64,000 nt of DNA from Symbiodinium natans (GCA_905221605.1 CAJNDS010002723.1:1097316-1161315); one strand, 5' to 3'; positions 30,746 to 40,623 are shown, counted from the first letter of the stretch. Numbers and translations are program-made. Notes: a model not told the origin generated them from the letters alone.

Positions 30746-31474
30746 GGATCCAGGAAGGGAGTCACGAGCCAAGGGGTTCGAAGATGCGACTTTGAGAGTT
30801 CGAAGACCTTCGAGGTCGAAATTTGAAAGATCTCAGAGTTCGAAAGTTTGAAAGTTCAAACATTTCGAGTTTGCAGTTTGAAACTTCGTGAAGAGAAGTA
30901 TCTTTCAATGTTTAAACTTTCAAAGTTTGGAACCACTCAACCTTCACACGTTCGAACGTTCAAAGACTCACAAAGTCGATCTCGATCACCTCCGCAAACT
31001 CAATCTCCAAACTTTTGCGATCCCGACTTTGGAAGCAGTTCAAACTTAGAAAGTGTGGAGTTCCACGGAGTTCCGAGATTGAGAGCTCGAGAGTTTCAAG
31101 CATTTCGAGCTCGAAAGTTGGAGCCACGACCGAGTTTGAGAGTTTCAAAAGGTTGGACAGTTTGGTGGGTTCGAGTTTCGAGTTCGATTTCATGCGTAGG
31201 TTAGGGAGGCCACGACTCTGCGAGTTTGAACGTTTGAAAGTTCGAAGTTCGAGAGTTTGAAGTTTGAACCGTTCGAGTTTGAAAAGTTTGACTCCTTCAC
31301 GAGTTGAAAGTTTGAGAGAACGATAGTTTCACGTTCGAGTTTGAAAGTTCGAGAGTTTCAAACTAGACGAGTTCGAAAGTTTGACGGCTACGAGTTCGAG
31401 AGTTTCGCATGTTTGACGTTTGAAGTTCGAAAGTTTGAGAGGTTGAAAGTGCTCGTGACTCCTATCCGGATCTA
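30746..31474. mobile_element. Fold-back element filled with TTTGAAAGTTCGA repeats
   Basis: Left end GATCCAGGAAGGGAGTCACG (then AGC) and right end GCTCGTGACTCCTATCCGGA (then TC) are imperfect inverted repeats of about 22 bp. The roughly 690 bp between them is a degenerate, partly palindromic repeat built from GTTTGAAAGTTCGAG-like and CTTTCAAAGTTTGAAC-like words. Several open frames inside are low-complexity artefacts. No second copy is in the window. Confidence 0.7.
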
Positions 31475-31617
31475 GGCCAAAGGCCAGGCCTCGTCACTAC
31501 ACATCACGCTGTGAATCTTTGAAGAAGTCCTGGATTCCCCCCTTCCCCCCCCCCAAAAAACCCTCCAAGTAGAGATGCCCAAACAGCTCAATTAAGGTGC
31601 TTGGGGGGGGGGGGTTG

Positions 31618-31743
31618 CATGGACTGTGGCTGGCAGCTGAGGCAAGCAACCAGCAAAGCCGATGTGAGTCGCACCCTCAATTCAAGAGCTGCAGATCATG
31701 AGGTGTTTAGGATGGCCTGGTCTTGCCCCTCGCAGCTGTAAAC
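31618..31743 (+). CDS. Short open frame, 41 codons
   Basis: ATG in GTTGCATGG opens MDCGWQLRQATSKADVSRTL and ends ...WSCPSQL before TAA. GAT|GTGAGT inside it is a possible donor, so it may be a first exon. Confidence 0.35.
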
Positions 31744-32340
31744 CCAGCCCAGCCTGAAATCTGCATCCACAAGGTACATACAGTAATTACTCAAGATCAA
31801 AGTTGGTTCCATTGCTGCCGCACTGCTGCACTTCTTAGCTGTAGCGCAGTAGCATGGGTTCAGGCTGGGACAGGTGTGTTGGTTGTAAGTTTGGAGAAGA
31901 CGATCGCAGCGCGCGGGTGGTGCCTGACACTAGCTATTGTCGCATCTGCCATAGCAGGAGAGTAGCAAGGACGCTTGCAAGTCGGAATAATCCTCACTTA
32001 CGATTCAGCGCGCTATGTCGCATATTTTATCGGTAGACTTGAGGATCACGAGATAGGCTGAGTTGCCATTGTGGAAGAATGCAACCCTGTAGCGAATGTC
32101 GAGAATTGCTCCTCAACCAGCACACTCCCCAGATTGACCTATGCAGCAAGACGCAAACATGAGTTGATAGTACCACTTACCCCTCGCGGGCTTCAACCCT
32201 TTACCCTTACAGCATATGGGTTCTTGAAGAGGGTGCATGTCGACGTGGGTGAGGCAAGGAGGAAGATTCTTGGACAACCTCGTCCAAGATGAAGCAGGAC
32301 TCGGGTGACTGCGAGACCACTTCCATCGCTTCTTGCTGCA
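31744..32340 (+). other. Gene-like region free of telomere-like tracts
   Basis: Open frames overlap in different phases (31723-31965, 31854-32036, 32071-32292; the last ends VDVGEARRKILGQPRPR). CCCTTTACCCTTACAG at about 32208 is a good acceptor. I could not build a consistent model. Confidence 0.35.
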
Positions 32341-32411
32341 GAACTTTGTAAAACCCTAAACCCTAAACCCTAAACCCTGAACCGATCTTGCCAGCTGTTG
32401 TTTCTCCTTGC

Positions 32412-32797
32412 CATGTCTGACAGCTCGAAAGCATGGACGCAGGATGAGCTCTCATGTGGGACCATGCCACAGAATTAGGGACACTATGTTTTGAGGAAGC
32501 AATTGTGAAACGTGAAGCATGCTCTTCCTTACTGCAACCTCGATTATGTGTGAGAAAAGCAAAATCCAGCGTGCAGGTGTAGATGTCAGAACATCCTAAA
32601 CCCTAAGCCCTAAACCCTAAACCCTAACCCCCGAAACGCTATGCAGCTGGGAGTGTGGCGGCCGGTGCCGCTGTCGTCCCCGGTCGCACTCTTCTCAGCG
32701 AGAGCTGCAGCAGGCAGGTGTGCACGGGACCCGAAGCTGGTTCAGTTGCAAGGCTAATTGGGGGGGGTATGGACTTTGGATCCTTGATGGTTGCTTA
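32412..32797 (+). CDS. Two exon candidates
   Basis: MSDSSKAWTQDELSCGTMPQ (ATG 32412, stop about 32477) is a possible first exon. From about 32632 a second frame reads KRYAAGSVAAGAAVVPGRTL then LSESCSRQVCTGPEAGSVAR, open to about 32797. They are separated by a CCCTAAA tract at 32595-32625. No family recognised. Confidence 0.35.
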
Positions 32798-33044
32798 GGG
32801 TTTAGGGTTTGGGGTTCAGGGTTTGGGGTTTGGGGGTTTGGGGTTTAGGGTTTAGTACAGGGTAGACTGCAGTGTTGTGACTGCTCCACGTTGCACCCCT
32901 TAGAAGCCCAATGTGGTGTGTCAGGGCCTGCCTGTTTTAGGGTTTAGGGCTTCAGGTTTGGGGTTTAGGGTTTCGGGTTTAGGGTTTAGGGTTTAGGGTT
33001 TAGGTATGGGGATCAGCGCCTAGGGCCCTAGAGTTGTCATGCCT

Positions 33045-33114
33045 TCAGAGCCCTCGACAGGGAGATCACCTGGTGGCGAACCCGGTGGTCTCCAGCGAAA
33101 GCTGCGGTGGGCTG
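33045..33114 (+). CDS. Exon candidate with GT donor
   Basis: After GCCTTCAG a frame reads RALDREITWWRTRWSPAKAA and ends CTGCAG|GTGCCTAGGG beside a TTTAGGG tract. Confidence 0.4.
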
Positions 33115-33405
33115 CAGGTGCCTAGGGTTTAGGGTTTAGGGTTTAGGGTTTAGGGTTTAGGGTTTAGGGTTTAGGGTTCTGGGCATGTGTGGCCACTATT
33201 TGGAGGCTCATGAACTTACACCCCCCCCCTTTTAAGCCACAAACAATTTCCCATGAGCCTCCAAACAGAAGCGCGCAAACGCAGTTCGCAACAACATAGT
33301 ACAAAACCCTAAACCCTATACCCTAAACTCTAAACCCTAAACCCTAAACCTAAACACTAAACTCTACACCCTATACTTTTTGGAAGGAGTTGAATCCAAC
33401 TATCC

Positions 33406-33474
33406 CTTGCGGCGGACAAGAGGGATCAAGAGGTCATCGCCCTAAAAAAGCAGACCATGCTCTGCACTTCAAGT
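33406..33474 (+). CDS. Exon candidate, charged helix
   Basis: Reads LAADKRDQEVIALKKQTMLC; helical, coiled-coil-like. Sits about 120 bp upstream of the next exon group and could belong to it. Confidence 0.35.
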
Positions 33475-33594
33475 TGAACTCATAAGACGAAATCTCGGAA
33501 ATTGGTGCGAACATTCTTAGGGGGGCTAACCCTAAACCCTAAACCCTCAACCCTCAACCCCGTAAACCCTAAACCCCTAAGAGCCAAGGTGCCA

Positions 33595-34565
33595 GCTTCC
33601 TTCTCGGTTCCCGCTGGCACCAGCGCTGCCGGAGCTTGCGCCGCAGCCGCCTGCAAGCTGTGGTGGACAAGGACGAGCATGTGCCCTACTGTTGGTTCGT
33701 TTAGGGTTTAGGGTTTAGGGTTTATAGGGTTTATATGGTTTATGGGGTTTATGGGGTTTATGGGGTTTATAGGGTTTATAGAGGTTATATGGTTTATAGG
33801 GTTTATAGGGTTTATAGGGTTTAGGGTGTGGTGGAATGACGGAATTAGGGCCCCTGTATATACCCTTTAAGGGATTATAATAGGGTACCTCATTCCCCCA
33901 TTCCCTGCAAACCAACAGTAAGGTGCTTGCAACGCGACGTTGGCTGGATGAGGTGGTCATCGGCTACAACTTCTGCCCCTATGCAGGCCCAACAGAGGAC
34001 TACTCTTTGCTTACGAACCCCAAAAAATTGAAACATTCTTACCTATAAGGGCACTTTGGGGATCATTACATCCTTTTTTTAAATCGGGGGTTCTTAAGCA
34101 AACAGTGGAGGAGGCTCGGCAGATTCGCATTGTCGCCAGCTCGGCACGGTCTCCGGAGGGAGTGCTGGAGGACCTGTCCATGGAGGCCACGCGTCTGCCA
34201 ACGGTTGCTCAGAAGAGCATCGAGCCGGGACACTTGGTAGCCCAGTGGCACCCGTTTTCCCTGTTTACGGTTTAAAAGATGAAGAATAAAGGTATTCTTC
34301 CTTATAAAGGCAGTACAGGGACACCCTAAACCCTCAACCCTAAACCCTAAACCCCAAACCCTAAACTATTATGGTTACTGGGCTACCAAGGTCAGCCAGC
34401 AACTACCCTTTTGGTGTGCCCGCACGTAATGGAATGGGAGTCCTTTGACGACTTCCGAGCCTTCTACGAGTCCGAGCTGGCAAATGGCTACATCTATGCA
34501 GAGCAAGACCTCTACATCGTGTATTTCCATCCATCCTACGGGCAGGGCCAGGGTCTGAGCTTCAG
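33595..34565 (+). CDS. DUF1415-family protein, multi-exon, partial
   Basis: Core exons: 33919-33997, 34111-34228, 34391-34565. The spliced frame reads TRRWLDEVVIGYNFCPYA, then QIRIVASSARSPEGVLEDLS, then PATTLLVCPHVMEWESFDDF and EQDLYIVYFHPSYG. These match in order the DUF1415 signature as I recall it: an RRWL..VIG.NFCPFA start, a TTLLV block and a FHP.Y block. The function of the family is unknown. An upstream exon at about 33595-33690 (LQAVVDKDEHVPYC) joins in phase across a family E element and a telomere-like tract. Both core introns are TIR elements with inferred GA-AG ends; removing each element plus one duplication also gives the same frame. E3 ends TTCAG|GTCTC. A C-terminal exon starting 34732 (AG plus C gives Ser-Pro) is possible but unproven. 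Confidence 0.8.
33832..33918. mobile_element. Family E element plus TTTATGGG-variant tract
   Basis: GGAATGACGGAATTAGGGCC to GGTACCTCATTCCCCCATTCC has the family E palindromic core CCCTTTAAGGG. It is preceded at 33704-33830 by a TTTAGGG tract that passes into TTTATAGGG/TTTATGGGG blocks starting at the upstream exon's end. Confidence 0.55.
34000..34108. mobile_element. Family B element inside the DUF1415 gene, duplication AGGA
   Basis: CTACTCTTTGCTTACGAACC and GGTTCTTAAGCAAACAGTGG are inverted ends; AGGA flanks at 33996-33999 and 34109-34112. Deleting it plus one AGGA gives ACA GAG GAG GCT CGG in frame. The inferred intron is 33998-34110 (GA...AG). A GC-AG alternative (GCAG|GCCCAAC to AAACAG|TGG) also keeps the frame. 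Confidence 0.85.
34233..34390. mobile_element. Family D element inside the DUF1415 gene, with telomere-like insert
   Basis: CTTGGTAGCCCAGTGG and TTACTGGGCTACCAAG are inverted ends; GACA (34229-34232) and GTCA (34391-34394) are near-identical flanks. A CCCTAAA tract (34322-34368) interrupts the element's right part. Inferred intron 34229-34390, GA...AG: CCGG|GACACTT to CCAAG|GTCAGCC, joining Gly-Gln in frame. Confidence 0.85.
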
Positions 34566-34731
34566 GTCTCTTCTTTAGAGTTTAGGGTTTAGGGTTCAGG
34601 GGGTATAAGCCGAAGCAAGGGGGGAGGAATGGCATTCTTCTCCCTAAAGACGCCTTGAGGGCTGGTTTGAGCACATTAAGAAGACCTTTTTGGGGGAGGA
34701 ATCGGGTCGCTGACACTCACCTCCCTTACAG

Positions 34732-35143
34732 CCCTGGTTCCCTATGCATACTGGGCGGAATCGTGTGCATCCAGTGGTTCGTGGTGAATGAGATTTGTCA
34801 GCCAAATGACGCGATTTAGGGTTTAGGGTTTAGGGTTTAGGGTTTAGGGCTCCTTTCCTCTAGTTGTCTGTCTTTCCTGAGTTGCTACCTTGCAGTTGCA
34901 AGTGTGGACGGTGCGCTGCTTGGCAGGTGGGCAGTGAGCCCAACCTGAACCACCTGAATCCGCACCCATGAACCCCCCCCCAAAACCCCCTATACCCCCC
35001 ACCCTAAACCTCCCCTATACCCGCCCCCCTACCCCCCCCCCCCCCCCACCCCCAGAATCGGCGCAAAGGCACGGCGGAGCCACTGCGAGAGGGGGACGTG
35101 GTCGATCTTGGCGGAGGCTGCATCTTTGGGATGCGATGCTCAG
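34732..35143 (+). CDS. Three exon candidates downstream of DUF1415
   Basis: 34732-34805 (after CTCCCTTACAG; reads CILGGIVCIQWFVVNEICQP), 34906-34937 (after CTACCTTGCAG; LQVWTVRCLAG, then GTGGGC) and 35056-35143 (after CACCCCCAG; NRRKGTAEPLREGDVVDLGG, ending CTCAG|GTTCTTT). PLREGDVVDLG resembles the end of FHA-type domains, but this is only a short similarity. They may continue the DUF1415 gene or form the next one. Confidence 0.4.
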
Positions 35144-35283
35144 GTTCTTTCGGGTTCTAGGGCTTATCGGTTATATAGGCTTTATGCCTTAAAATAGACC
35201 CTAGATACAATACTACGAACCCCCCTACAAAACGGAGACCCGACTTAAAGAGACCACCAACCCATATAACTTATGGGGCTTGT

Positions 35284-35655
35284 ATGGGGCTAGAGCAACA
35301 AGAGGAGAACGCCACGCGTCATAGTAGTGTTGTGGCACATCTATATTCGCATGAATCCGAGGATCTGATGAATGGGAGGGCGGGGGGGGGGCACCGGGAA
35401 CAACGCTTGGAGGAATTAGTCAGCATGGGGTGCGCCCGCCTTGGGAATAATTCACCGCCACCCACCATAGCCCAAATATTACTCCAAATCCTATCCCAAT
35501 CATGTATATCTCAAGCCCAAATGCCAGATTCCCAAAAAGGGGCAAGGGTGGGTACATTCAATTTGTGGTTCACAATGTGGGGCATGGGGTGGCTTCGCTT
35601 AGCCACTTCTGGATGGCACTTCACCGTTGACGAGATCAAACCCACTACCCGCTAG
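35284..35655 (+). CDS. 123-codon open frame
   Basis: ATG at 35284, stop TAG at 35653-35655. Includes RLEELVSMGCARLGNNSPPP and ends GWHFTVDEIKPTTR. CTTGGGAATAATTC and GATTCCCAAAAAGG inside it may be ends of an inserted element, so part of the frame could be intronic. Unrecognised. Confidence 0.35.
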   Translation: MGLEQQEENATRHSSVVAHLYSHESEDLMNGRAGGGHREQRLEELVSMGCARLGNNSPPPTIAQILLQILSQSCISQAQMPDSQKGARVGTFNLWFTMWGMGWLRLATSGWHFTVDEIKPTTR

Positions 35656-35890
35656 CTTGTTCCTGCTTACGTTCGGCATCTCCATTTGTTCTTTCTTTCC
35701 CTGGCTTTTGTTTCCCGGCAGCTCTTAGCAACCCTGCAAGCCCCTAACTTGCTCCCCTCCATTTGTTTCAAATGTGCTCTTTCATTCCCTGGTTTGTTTG
35801 GGGTTTTGGGCTCCCGCAATGGAGTGAAGTCTTCCCGAAAGGTTTCGGGCCAAAAAGAGCTTCAAGTCAAAGGGCCTTCTTTATCACAAG

Positions 35891-36110
35891 ATCGCAAAGA
35901 ACATCGGCCTCGACGGGTCTCTTCAAAGCGGCACCATCGTGGGCTTTCTCAGGGAGATGCTTTGCTTGGCGTTAACAGCAATAGCAGTTCCCAAGCCCCT
36001 CAGCAGCTCCATAAGCCTACAGGACATATGGCCTTGGTGGTTCATTGCTCAAAGAAGCCTTGAAGACGTGAAGGAACCCGATGTGGAGCTGTACCATTCT
36101 CGCAAGCGCC
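35891..36110 (+). CDS. Long exon candidate with hydrophobic segment
   Basis: After TTCTTTATCACAAG a frame of about 72 codons reads IAKNIGLDGSLQSGTIVGFL, REMLCLALTAIAVPKPLSSS, then a soluble end SLEDVKEPDVELYHSRKRP before a CCCTAAA tract. The middle could span a membrane. Other frames are open, so 0.45 only. Confidence 0.45.
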
Positions 36111-36173
36111 CTAAACCCTAAACCCTAAACCCTAAACTCCCTAAACTCCCTAAACTCCCTAAACCCTAAACCC

Positions 36174-36293
36174 GCAGATGCAGCGACGGTCTTGGACACT
36201 GCAGCCGGCTTTGGGGCCAGTGGGCAACCCTTGGCCAAGGCCCGCGCCTGTTCTTCAGGGCGTAGGGATGGTTTTCGGGACACCTCCCAAGGA
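36174..36293 (+). CDS. Exon candidate after a telomeric acceptor
   Basis: CCCTAAACCCGCAG precedes a frame DAATVLDTAAGFGASGQPLA then KARACSSGRRDGFRDTSQ that runs into a family C element. An alternative frame starts MQRRSWTLQPALGPVG. Confidence 0.35.
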
Positions 36294-36294
36294 T

Positions 36295-36395
36295 CCCAAT
36301 ACCCCTTAATTCAGGAAGATTCCTTAAATCATAATAAGGATCCCTTTCTGATTTAAGCTATCTTCCTTAACTAAGGGGTATTGCGCTCTCTGGGC
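36295..36395. mobile_element. Family C TIR element
   Basis: CCCAATACCCCTTAATTCAGG and AACTAAGGGGTATTGCGCTC with CTCTGGG at the right; the inner AAATCATAATAAGGATCCCT is almost identical to the copy at 27.7 kb. Confidence 0.7.
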
Positions 36396-37260
36396 TCGCA
36401 GACAAAAAGAGGATGATCGCAACTCCTAGATTAGGCCGGAATGCCTCCCCTGAGCCCAGAAACTGAGCCCTAACGCAAACAGGTGAGTCTGGCCAGCGGT
36501 GAGGCAGAAGGGGGGGAAGAGCATGCCGTGCTGCCGGGTCCAGGGCTCTAGGTGGCTTTTGCGTGGAGAGCGGGCGGAAGACGACAGTGGTTGAGTCGGA
36601 GCTTCGGGATGTTTAGGGGTTAGAGGGGATGTTGAGAACTAGGGTCTCCACCAGTGCGAAGGTTTCGGGGAGCCAGATCGGAGAGTGCTGATGTACCGCG
36701 TAACACCGAGTAGGGCTTCAGGGGTCCGGGGCCGGGTTTCCCTGCTCACCGAGCTTGGCTTCGTCCTCGGCTGTAAACAGTCTATAAGCCACCCTGAAGC
36801 CGCCAACCTTGGGATTTTATTCCTCTAATTATAGGGTTCTTAGACGGGTTCATGGGGGTATCTGGGGAACCTTAGAGCCTTATAGGGGGGTAGTGGGGAG
36901 TAGTAGGGAACCTTGAGGGAACCTCCCTTGAGCCCCCCTCCCTTAAGGACCCTATCCTCTAAGGTCTGAAAGGAGGGGTAGCCCAGCCGTTTTAGACGTT
37001 ATGAAGCCTTCTCAACCATAGAGCAAGTGTACGTCTCTTTACATATATACATATTATATACATATATATATATATATACACGTCCCCTACATAAGTCCTG
37101 TACGAAGCTGTTGTAAGCTTTGGAACACCTGGGATATGTAACCCTGAATCCTAAACCCACAGGTCTATTCTTCCCTGCTTTATTGGGTTTAAGAGGACCA
37201 TCTTTAGGAATATGTTTTTCAGAGGGTTTAGTGGGGCCAACCTAGAGAAGGAGAAGCCCT
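36396..37260. other. No firm gene; one possible K remnant
   Basis: Short frame MPCCRVQGSRWLLRGERAED at about 36523 may be an exon. 36825-36975 has repeated TTAGGGGGG/CCCTTAAGG blocks. 37160-37250 resembles family K (TTTATTGGGTTTAAGAGGA). TA-rich block at 37040-37082. Confidence 0.4.
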
Positions 37261-37262
37261 TT

Positions 37263-37356
37263 AGGGTTTAGGGTTTAGGGTTTAGGGTTTAGGGTTTAGG
37301 GTTTAGGGTTTAGGGTTTAGGGTTTAGGGTTTAGGGTTTAGGGTTTAGGGTTTAGG
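37263..37356 (+). repeat. Telomere-like tract, TTTAGGG sense
   Basis: Thirteen to fourteen clean units. Confidence 0.95.
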
Positions 37357-37365
37357 GCTACAGAG

Positions 37366-37667
37366 CCCCGAAGGAGTCCTTCATAGAGCTGCCGGTGCCC
37401 CCGGACCACACGGAGCAGATCGTTTCCTGCGCCCCGCGGCCTGCCTTGCACCTGCCCCTTGCCTCGGTTTACTACTACTTGCCTAAGAACCCCAAAAGAT
37501 TAAAAAAAAAAAAAAAAAGTAAAATAATCCTCATAATTACCCTTAATCAGGAAGGAGATTTTTTTCGGGTTCTGAAGTAATTAATTAGTAGTTTAGGGTG
37601 CAGGGTCGACCTTGAGAATGCTGAAAGCCCCTTGCGAGGATTCTCAGATAACCTGCAACAGGTAGGT
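37366..37667 (+). CDS. Exon pair flanking a family B element
   Basis: Exon 1 after GGGCTACAG reads PKESFIELPVPPDHTEQIVS then CAPRPALHLPLASV. After the element, GGTGCAG precedes VDLENAESPLRGFSDNLQQ ending CAACAG|GTAGGT. Phase requires a GC donor such as CACCT|GCCCC. Both exons are coding-like; gene unrecognised. Confidence 0.45.
37472..37591. mobile_element. Family B TIR element, duplication TTTA
   Basis: CTACTACTTGCCTAAGAACC and TCTGAAGTAATTAATTAGTAG are (imperfect) inverted ends; TTTA flanks at 37468-37471 and 37592-37595. Holds an A homopolymer. Confidence 0.7.
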
Positions 37668-37984
37668 TATGGGTTCTTAAGGTAGGGTTTAGGGTCTGGG
37701 GTTTAATTTAGGGTTTAGGGTGACAGTGTTGTCACCTTAGAGAGCCCGGGTTTACAAGAAGGATTAACAGGATTGGGTGCTGTGGGGGGGGGGGGGGGGG
37801 GGGCGTGCTGCAAAACAAAAGGGTTTAGGGCCCAGAGAGTTTAACAACGGTTGAGGGTTCAGGATCAAGATCAACATCTTGGGATCCCTGAAGAGAGGAG
37901 CCCAAATTAACTCAACCCCAGATTTTCTCAACAACTCCCAATGTCTAGATCATCGAGAAACTGCCAGAAATCCCCCCCCCTCAG

Positions 37985-38043
37985 CCGGGGGCGAAGGCTT
38001 CGCACCCGAGATCTGGAGGAGGCGAATGATGCGGAGATCCACA
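37985..38043 (+). CDS. Exon candidate, charged helix, GT donor
   Basis: RRLRTRDLEEANDAEIH ends CCACAG|GTGGGC. A second frame is open here too. Confidence 0.35.
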
Positions 38044-38719
38044 GGTGGGCAGTTAGGATTAGGGTTTAGGCTTTAGGGCTTGGGACTTAGGTCTTAGGGC
38101 CAAGGCCAGGTTCAAACAGGGACTGAGGCCGTAAAGCCCCGGGTGGCCGGGAAAAACGAGCCCCGAAGCTCAAACAGGGCTCATGGCCGGTTAGGGTTGT
38201 GGTTCGAGCGGGTGCACGTCTCCTTTCTCTAAGGGTAGTTTTATATGGGCCCTTAATATGGTCCCTTGCCTTTTTAAAGGGTTCTGAATGGCCCTTGGGT
38301 TGGGGCCATATCACTACCCTAAGACTTTCGCGTAGAGAGGAAATCTTGGATTGCTTGAGGCTGGATTTCCTGTGCCCCGAGTTATGTGGTCGGAAGTTCC
38401 AAACTACGACACATGGTGCTTCCGATGGGCATGTATGCGTATACATAATATACATATATATATATATGCAACAGATATATCGCATGTGTTTGTTATTTGG
38501 TGGTTCAGTCATTTGGCTAGTTAAGTCGTCAAGGAGAACTATTGATTTAGTCTTTTTCGGCGCTCATTTCGCAGTTCGCAGGCCCATGTCAACATCTGTG
38601 GACCCTAAACCCTAAAACCCTCCAGCCCTAAACGAGCCCTAGTATAAGGCCTTGAACCTCAACTAAGCCCTGAAAACCAAAGACCCTTCTAGGCTCTTTC
38701 TGGCTAGTGCATGGGCAGG

Positions 38720-38822
38720 CGAAACACCGACACAATCGCGACAGTGGGCGAAGAGCGAATCCGCAATAAGATTGAGCGATGTGGATGAGAGCAAAACAGG
38801 TCCTTCGTGCTTTTGCACGTGG
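38720..38822 (+). CDS. Exon candidate
   Basis: After GCATGGGCAG a frame reads ETPTQSRQWAKSESAIRLSD then VDESKTGPSCFCTW. The minus strand is open across 38628-38891, so the strand is not certain. Confidence 0.3.
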
Positions 38823-38998
38823 TTTTAGGTTTAGGCTTTCAAGAAGGCGAGGATAGGCGGGGTGTCCGGCAGTCAGCAAGTCCAGCTTCAAAAAGGGTTT
38901 CGGGACATGTTTCGACCAGGAATCGCTTCATGTAGTGAGTCCGAGAAGTCCTCAGGGCCTTGTGAACCTTATGTCGGCAATTCTTCAACAAACCCATG

Positions 38999-39393
38999 AG
39001 CATTGCGTCCCGGCTGCTCCTTCAGCCATTTCTCGCTAAGATGCTCAGGCATTTCTCAGACTTTTTCCTTCACTTGAGTTTTTCATCGCTCTGTAGGGAA
39101 GTTTCTTTGCCCGTGGCCGCTGCTAAGAGACGTGTTTGCTTCCCGCAGTCGACATGGTTAGGCTTGAAGGTTTCGGGTTTAGGGTCGGAGGTGCCGCGCC
39201 CAGCTTACTTGGAGCAGAGCAGGGTTCAACAAGTGTAATATAGGGGGCCTTGGCCATTTGGGGTTTCAGAAGGTCTGTGGTACTTGCATGGAGGAAGAGT
39301 TTCAGCAGCCGACCTAGGAAGACGTTGAGGCTGACAGGCATTCTTGGTAGAAGCCGTCCTGCACAGGAGCGGGCGCTCGTGCGCACTCTCTAA
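38999..39393 (+). CDS. Exon candidates, possible targeting N terminus
   Basis: ATG at about 38998 opens MSIASRLLLQPFLAKMLRHF, a basic/hydrophobic start. TTTGCTTCCCGCAG at 39145 is an acceptor. A further frame at 39247-39393 reads LAIWGFRRSVVLAWRKSFSS and ends at TAA. The minus strand is also open. No consistent model. Confidence 0.3.
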
Positions 39394-39761
39394 AAAAGGA
39401 GATAACATTCTATGAATACATAGCTACCAATCCCTGTATCATGATAACACGAACTACCCACAAGCCTACTCTACACCTTAAGAAGTGTTCGGCTAGTGAG
39501 TTTAGAGTTTAGGGTCCAGAGTTAGGGGTTCAACGGTTCAGGGCTCCCGCTGGCCATTCCTATAGCAGGATTTGCGGAGCTTCTTCGCTGCTGTGGGCGC
39601 CGAGGACTGGACTTTGCTTGAGCCTGGCCCCCAAATCCTGAACCGCCTGGACCTGGGTTGCTCATGCATGCAAGGTTTTTGTTTGGTGGAAGGGTGTGTT
39701 TGGGTTTTTTGACAACCCTCATGGTTTCGCAGCCTAACACCTTTGCAACAAAGACCTGTAG

Positions 39762-39905
39762 GGCCAACGTCATTTGGAAACTTCCATGCGTTCTCCCAAA
39801 GCCTTGGCCGAAAAAGCTACCAAGATCACCCCCTTCACTGCGCGAGCAATGTCCCGGTTGCCGCTTGCGTCTTTGCGTATGGAGCATGCAGTGTCCCCGA
39901 AGGTT
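39762..39905 (+). CDS. Exon candidate
   Basis: After AAAGACCTGTAG a frame reads GQRHLETSMRSPKALAEKAT then KITPFTARAMSRLPLASLRM, 47 codons into a TTTAGGG remnant. Other frames open; unrecognised. Confidence 0.35.
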
Positions 39906-40107
39906 TGGAGTTTGGGGTTGAGGGTTTAGGGGCCAACCACCTGTCTGCTGAGGTTGGGAAGCTACCGAGGCTATAGCACCCGGGCCCATGCCCCAGTGAC
40001 CCCAACCAAGTCCCTAAACCCTAAACCCGGGAGACTTCGGCCAAACACCGCGCCGTGGGAACCCATCCGAAACAGCAGGTTTGCACCCGGAGCTTCTTCC
40101 AGCTTAA

Positions 40108-40178
40108 TATAGGGGCCTTAATAATTAGAATTGGGTTCTGGGTGTATTTTCGTAGAATTTCAAAGGGACCATGAGGGG
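40108..40178. mobile_element. Family L element (two copies in window)
   Basis: ATAGGGGCCTTAATAATTAG and TTTCAAAGGGACCATGAGGG; the copy at 52999-53085 shares ATAGGGGCCTGAATAATTAG and GGCACCATAAGGG. Ends only partly inverted. Confidence 0.5.
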
Positions 40179-40189
40179 ATGCGATGAGC

Positions 40190-40462
40190 CAGCGTTGAAG
40201 CCCGCCACAACTTCCCAGCTTTCTGCGGCCCGGCGAGCTGCTTCTGACCTGGGGGTTTCCGAAAGTAGGGGTACCTTTTTTGGGGTCCTGATCAGGGAAT
40301 CCTAGAATTTGGGGGTCTACATTAGGGGTCCCTGATTGTCGTAAAGCCCCACCTGATAGTGGTTCGGTTTATCAGGCAAGCACTCGGCTATACAGTTTAC
40401 CTGGGCCGGAGATCCTTTAAAACCATAGGGACAGGGGCTGCCTCCCCTGTTTCCTTTACCAG
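40190..40462 (+). CDS. Exon pair restored by removing a family F element
   Basis: 40190-40250 reads KPATTSQLSAARRAASDL; with the element and one ACCT removed it continues from 40355 as IVVRFIRQALGYTVYLGRRS then FKTIGTGAASPVSFT, ending ACCAG|GTAGCC where a family K element starts. About 55 codons open. Unrecognised. Confidence 0.5.
40251..40350. mobile_element. Family F TIR element, duplication ACCT
   Basis: GGGGGTTTCCGAAAGTAGGG at the left and TGATTGTCGTAAAGCCCC at the right; ACCT flanks at 40247-40250 and 40351-40354. Confidence 0.75.
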
Positions 40463-40545
40463 GTAGCCTCTTGGGACACTGTACATTTTCCCTTGTTCGG
40501 TTAAGAGGATCATATTCAGGAAGATGTTTCAGAGGGTAGAGTTCA
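40463..40545. mobile_element. Family K element
   Basis: GTAGCCTCTTGGGACACTGT, TTTTCCCTTGTTCGGTTAAG, AGGATCATATTCAGGAAGAT and CAGAGGGT are shared with copies at 42.02, 44.29, 49.66 and (partly) 37.16 kb. Begins as a GT donor. Confidence 0.6.
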
Positions 40546-40623
40546 GGTTTTGGGGTTGAGGCAGCGTTCGAATGAAGAGGTCTGGAATGCAAGAGGGTTT
40601 AGGATTGCTGCCGGAGCTTCTTC

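Noticed and set aside
30848-31260. Open frames of 77-118 codons, Ser/Phe/Arg-rich
   Set aside because: They lie wholly inside the fold-back element made of TTTGAAAGTTCGA words; low-complexity reading.
39522-39989. 155-codon minus-strand open frame
   Set aside because: It is rich in Gly/Pro/Gln, lacks splice edges and opposes a better plus-strand exon (39762-39905).
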